Source of the DNA: Desulfobacterales bacterium
Lineage (GTDB): Bacteria; Desulfobacterota; Desulfobacteria; Desulfobacterales; Desulfosalsimonadaceae
Length of the DNA: 8,001 nt
Assembly (NCBI GenBank): GCA_007127175.1
Contig: SKZX01000192.1
Coordinates: forward strand, 1-8,001
Direction: 5' to 3'
Part shown: positions 6,062-8,001 of the stretch, one piece after another
How positions within the stretch are numbered: position 1 is the first letter of the stretch
Layout of the letters: every line of letters starts with the position of its first letter
Program-made: the position numbers and the translations under genes
The notes under the pieces: generated by a model
The model's input: only the letters and a program-made list of their open reading frames with translations
Told to the model about the DNA's origin: nothing
Databases searched by the model: none

Positions 6062-7059
6062 GACGATTCATCCTCCGCCGGGTCTGGCCCGCACGCCAGG
6101 AGGGTTCGCTTGACGAGCGTTCTGGCGATGGGCACCATCCAGGCGTTTCCGTCCAGGGGTTCGGCATCGGCCACAGCTGCTGCGCCTGCTGCGTCAGCCG
6201 CTGTTTCGTCAATATTACGGCCGGCCATCAATTGTTCCGCTGCCGCCGCCCTTCGCGGCACCACGCTCACGGCGTTCAGGCAGATCCGCGCGCGGGTGAC
6301 GGCATCCCCTTCACACGTGATGGCGGCGGCACAGTTGACAATGGGAAAATCAATGGACTGGCGCAGGGCGAATTTCATAAAGGCGCTCCGGGTGCCCGGG
6401 GCAGGTGCCGGCAGGTGGACCGCCGTGACGATTTCGTCCGCCTCCAATACGGTGGTTCGGTTGACACTCACTTTAAAGAAATCCGATGCCTTCACGGCCC
6501 GCCTGGACGTGATAACGGTGCCGCCCAGTGCGATCAGGGCCGGGGCCGTGTCGCTGGGGTGAACGGCAACACACCCCCCCTTGACGCTGCCGCCGAAAAT
6601 GGAGTGAAAGCGGTTGTCCCCCTTGAGGGCATAGCACCGCCCCCCGCCTTTTCGCAGGCACGAGAACCGGTTCTGGGCCGCCCGGTAGTACCAGCACCGG
6701 ATGTCCTGGCAGAGGTTGCCGGCAATGGTGCCCATGTTCCGGAGCTGGGGGGACGCCGTCCGGCCGGCGGCCTGGGCCAGGGCGGTGTATTTTTCAAGGA
6801 TTACCGGGTGGGCGGAGATTCCGGCGAGGGTCGCCAGGGCGCCGATGGAAAGCCCGTCATCTGTCTCCGCTATAGCGTCCAGGCCGGGAACGGTTTTGAT
6901 ATTGATGAGGGCTTCCGGATAGGCCGGCAGTATCCGGTCCTTCATCTTGCCGAGCAGGTCCGTGCCCCCGGCGATAACGGCCGCGTTTCCGCCGTATCGG
7001 CCCAGGAGTGTTGCGGCTTCATCAATGGAGCGCGCGTTGAAATGCTCAAAATTTTTCAT
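6058..7059 (-). CDS. FAD-binding (medium) subunit of a xanthine dehydrogenase-family molybdenum hydroxylase, with probable [4Fe-4S] site
   Basis: A 333-residue subunit that would carry FAD and pass electrons between the iron-sulfur subunit and an external carrier. The N-terminal FAD domain has AGGTDLL (30-36) and the second flavin motif NMGTIAGNLCQD (108-119); the C-terminal part, about 200-320, matches the CO dehydrogenase flavoprotein C-terminal domain. Between 117 and 163 the protein has Cys117, Cys122, Cys134, Cys142 and Cys163. The four from 122 on resemble the cysteines that hold an extra [4Fe-4S] cluster in the beta subunit of 4-hydroxybenzoyl-CoA reductase (HcrB), as far as I recall that structure. 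This groups it with that branch rather than plain xanthine dehydrogenase, but does not prove the substrate. A GGGGGG run lies just before the ATG. The gene is separated from the 2Fe-2S gene by 176 bases holding repeat B copy 2. Confidence 0.92.
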   Translation of the reverse strand: MKNFEHFNARSIDEAATLLGRYGGNAAVIAGGTDLLGKMKDRILPAYPEALINIKTVPGLDAIAETDDGLSIGALATLAGISAHPVILEKYTALAQAAGRTASPQLRNMGTIAGNLCQDIRCWYYRAAQNRFSCLRKGGGRCYALKGDNRFHSIFGGSVKGGCVAVHPSDTAPALIALGGTVITSRRAVKASDFFKVSVNRTTVLEADEIVTAVHLPAPAPGTRSAFMKFALRQSIDFPIVNCAAAITCEGDAVTRARICLNAVSVVPRRAAAAEQLMAGRNIDETAADAAGAAAVADAEPLDGNAWMVPIARTLVKRTLLACGPDPAEDESS

Positions 7060-7121
7060 CCGGGGCCCCCCTATGTTTTTTCCACATTCATTTTTTGATT
7101 AATCCATAAAAGTCGTTTTCA

Positions 7122-7248
7122 GACGGCTTTGTAAAAAGGTCAAGATCCAGGCGCGAGCAATTTTAGAAGAATTGAGCGTACTTGGTTGTACGTGAGATTC
7201 TTCGAAGATTGCTCGTAACGCAGATATTGGGCTTTTTACGAGGCCGTC
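7122..7248. repeat. Palindromic repeat B, copy 2 (127 bp)
   Basis: Second copy of the element at 5566-5691, in the same orientation. The left 34 bases differ from copy 1 at only three positions. The outer arms (7122-7147 against 7223-7248) pair at 21 of 26 positions, with several of the remainder G-U wobbles. The inner stem 7155-7172 pairs with 7197-7214 at 16 of 18 positions plus one wobble, although its sequence is unlike that of copy 1. The loop is again GAGCGTAC-6 bases-GTACGTGA (7174-7195). It fills most of the gap between the 2Fe-2S and FAD subunit genes, and its right end encodes the last residues and the TAA stop of the 2Fe-2S subunit. The rest of the gap, 7060-7121, shows only the FAD gene's G-rich ribosome site and A/T-rich sequence. 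Confidence 0.85.
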
Positions 7249-7811
7249 AATTTTTGAGAGACTTCCAGGACCGCGATGGTATGCTGCGGATACGTGCCGC
7301 ACCGGCAGAGGTTCCCGGAAAGCGCGATTTTGACCTCATGGGCGGTAGGCCTGGGATTGTCATCGAGCAGCGCCTTGGACGTGGTGACAAACCCCGGCGT
7401 GCAATACCCGCACTGCATGGCATGGTGCTTGACATAGGCATCGATGAGGGGGTGGCCGGCCGCTGCAACCCCTTCCACGGTTTCAATGGTCGTTCCGTCG
7501 CATTCAATGGCAAGGATCATGCAGGAAAGCACCGGCTTTCCGTCCATGATGACCGTGCAGGAGCCGCACGCCCCCCGGTCGCAGAACTGCTTGGCGCCGG
7601 TCAGGCCCAGGTGGTCGTGAACCAGTTGATACAAGGTCCAGTTGGGCTGTACATCGAGAGCGTATGCTTTCCCGTTGACCGTCAGGCGGATATGGCCTTC
7701 CGGGGGCGGCACCTCGTCATTCCGGTGGTCTGCCAGCATGTGGGCTTTCATTTCATCCGGGGATTTAAAGCCTTTTTCGCAATGGGGGCAGGTGATGTCT
7801 TTGGTTTCCAT
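7236..7811 (-). CDS. Small 2x[2Fe-2S] subunit of a molybdenum hydroxylase with N-terminal C2H2 zinc-finger motif
   Basis: A 191-residue electron-transfer subunit. A plant-type ferredoxin domain (about 40-115) holds cluster one with Cys77, Cys82, Cys85 and Cys97 (C-x4-C-x2-C-x11-C, in CDRGACGSC). The helical [2Fe-2S]-binding domain holds cluster two with Cys134, Cys137, Cys169 and Cys171 (QCGYC and CRCGTY). All eight ligands are present. CRCGTY rather than CRCTGY recalls the isoquinoline 1-oxidoreductase/aldehyde oxidase branch. The odd part is the N-terminus: CPHCEKGFKSPDEMKAHMLA runs from Cys8 and is followed by DH, giving Cys8, Cys11, His24 and His29 (C-x2-C-x12-H-x4-H), a classic C2H2 zinc-finger spacing. 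I chose the ATG at 7811: AAGGAAG lies about 8 bases upstream, it falls 19 bases after the large-subunit stop, and the longer frame to 7904 would overlap that gene. The final LTAS and stop come from repeat B. Confidence 0.93.
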   Translation of the reverse strand: METKDITCPHCEKGFKSPDEMKAHMLADHRNDEVPPPEGHIRLTVNGKAYALDVQPNWTLYQLVHDHLGLTGAKQFCDRGACGSCTVIMDGKPVLSCMILAIECDGTTIETVEGVAAAGHPLIDAYVKHHAMQCGYCTPGFVTTSKALLDDNPRPTAHEVKIALSGNLCRCGTYPQHTIAVLEVSQKLTAS

Positions 7812-7830
7812 GGCAGCTTCTTCCTTTGCA

Positions 7831-8001
7831 CTATATTTTTCCGAGGGCCTTGAGCACCTTGTCCGGCGTAATGGGGTGGCCGTCGATCCAGACGCCGATG
7901 GCATTGTGCACGGCCGGGCCGATCAGCCCGGTCATGACCGTGCCCACATCCTCGCCGATGCCCACGGACCCGTAAGGCCCGTACCCCATGCCGCTTTCCA
8001 C
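7831..8001 (-). CDS. Large molybdopterin-binding subunit of a molybdenum hydroxylase (C-terminal fragment)
   Basis: The frame is open from the right edge to a TAG at 7831-7833 and gives the last 56 residues of a protein that continues outside the window. The visible part contains GSVGIGED, matching the conserved G-x-G-E stretch whose Glu (fragment residue 17) is the catalytic base in xanthine dehydrogenase and aldehyde oxidoreductase families. It then has the family ending, GPAVHNAIGVWIDGHPITP, followed by DKVLKALGKI. This subunit holds the molybdenum cofactor and hydroxylates or reduces the organic substrate. The 2Fe-2S gene follows after 19 bases, which fits the large-small-medium subunit gene order. 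Substrate-contacting residues lie outside the window, so the reaction cannot be named. Confidence 0.9.
   Translation of the reverse strand: MESGMGYGPYGSVGIGEDVGTVMTGLIGPAVHNAIGVWIDGHPITPDKVLKALGKI

Noticed and set aside
6232..7098. Long open frame of 288 codons on the plus strand
   Set aside because: It lies antisense to the well-supported FAD subunit gene, has no recognisable domain, is rich in Gly/Arg/Pro as expected for a GC-rich shadow frame, and its end runs into the intergenic gap.
5566..7248. Interpretation of the two repeat B copies as ends of a composite transposon carrying the FAD and SCP2-like genes
   Set aside because: The enclosed genes are a required subunit of the hydroxylase and fit the operon order. 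There is no transposase, the copies have diverged in their stems, and similar repeats are better read as independent insertions.
7182..7853. Long plus-strand frame of 223 codons opposite the 2Fe-2S subunit gene
   Set aside because: Its first part lies in repeat B and the rest is antisense to a gene with all eight iron-sulfur ligands. No family features are seen.
1..8001. CRISPR array, tRNA, rRNA, prophage or anti-phage defence system
   Set aside because: No spaced direct repeats, no cloverleaf or ribosomal RNA sequence, and no phage, nuclease, helicase or defence-type genes were seen on either strand.

Overview
The window looks like a chromosomal segment of a Gram-negative, moderately GC-rich anaerobe. 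A sulfate-reducing or related Desulfobacterota lineage is my best guess. That rests on the gene set (a molybdenum hydroxylase with a 4Fe-4S-type flavin subunit, a MocA-HD fusion, clustered cofactor genes) and on general impression, not on any marker gene. Apart from a 33-codon plus-strand gene end at the left edge, every gene is on the minus strand, so transcription runs from high to low coordinates.

Right part, about 8001 down to 2796: a molybdenum hydroxylase operon with its own maturation genes. In transcription order it has the C-terminus of the large molybdopterin-binding subunit (cut by the window edge), the small 2x[2Fe-2S] subunit (with an extra N-terminal C2H2 zinc-finger motif), and the FAD subunit (with cysteines suited to an extra [4Fe-4S] cluster). 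A small SCP2-like protein of unknown role overlaps the FAD gene by ATGA. Next come a MoaD/ThiS-like sulfur carrier, an XdhC-type cofactor insertase, and a MocA-like nucleotidyltransferase fused to an HD domain. A probable intrinsic terminator at 2796-2848 closes the run. The first genes would make the enzyme; the last three would make, sulfurate, nucleotidylate or deliver its molybdenum cofactor. The substrate cannot be told from this window.

Two intergenic gaps of this operon (7060-7235 and 5271-5689) hold two copies of a roughly 126-bp palindromic repeat. Their outer ends and loop are conserved. Their central stems differ in sequence but remain base-paired within each copy. Each copy abuts the 3' end of a gene and supplies its stop codon. 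A second, different palindrome of about 100 bp lies beside the first copy.

Left part, 2739 down to 197: a possible promoter, then a site-2-protease-like M50 membrane metalloprotease with paired CBS domains, then a periplasmic MltB-type lytic transglycosylase with a peptidoglycan-binding domain. These look like envelope maintenance genes unrelated to the hydroxylase operon.
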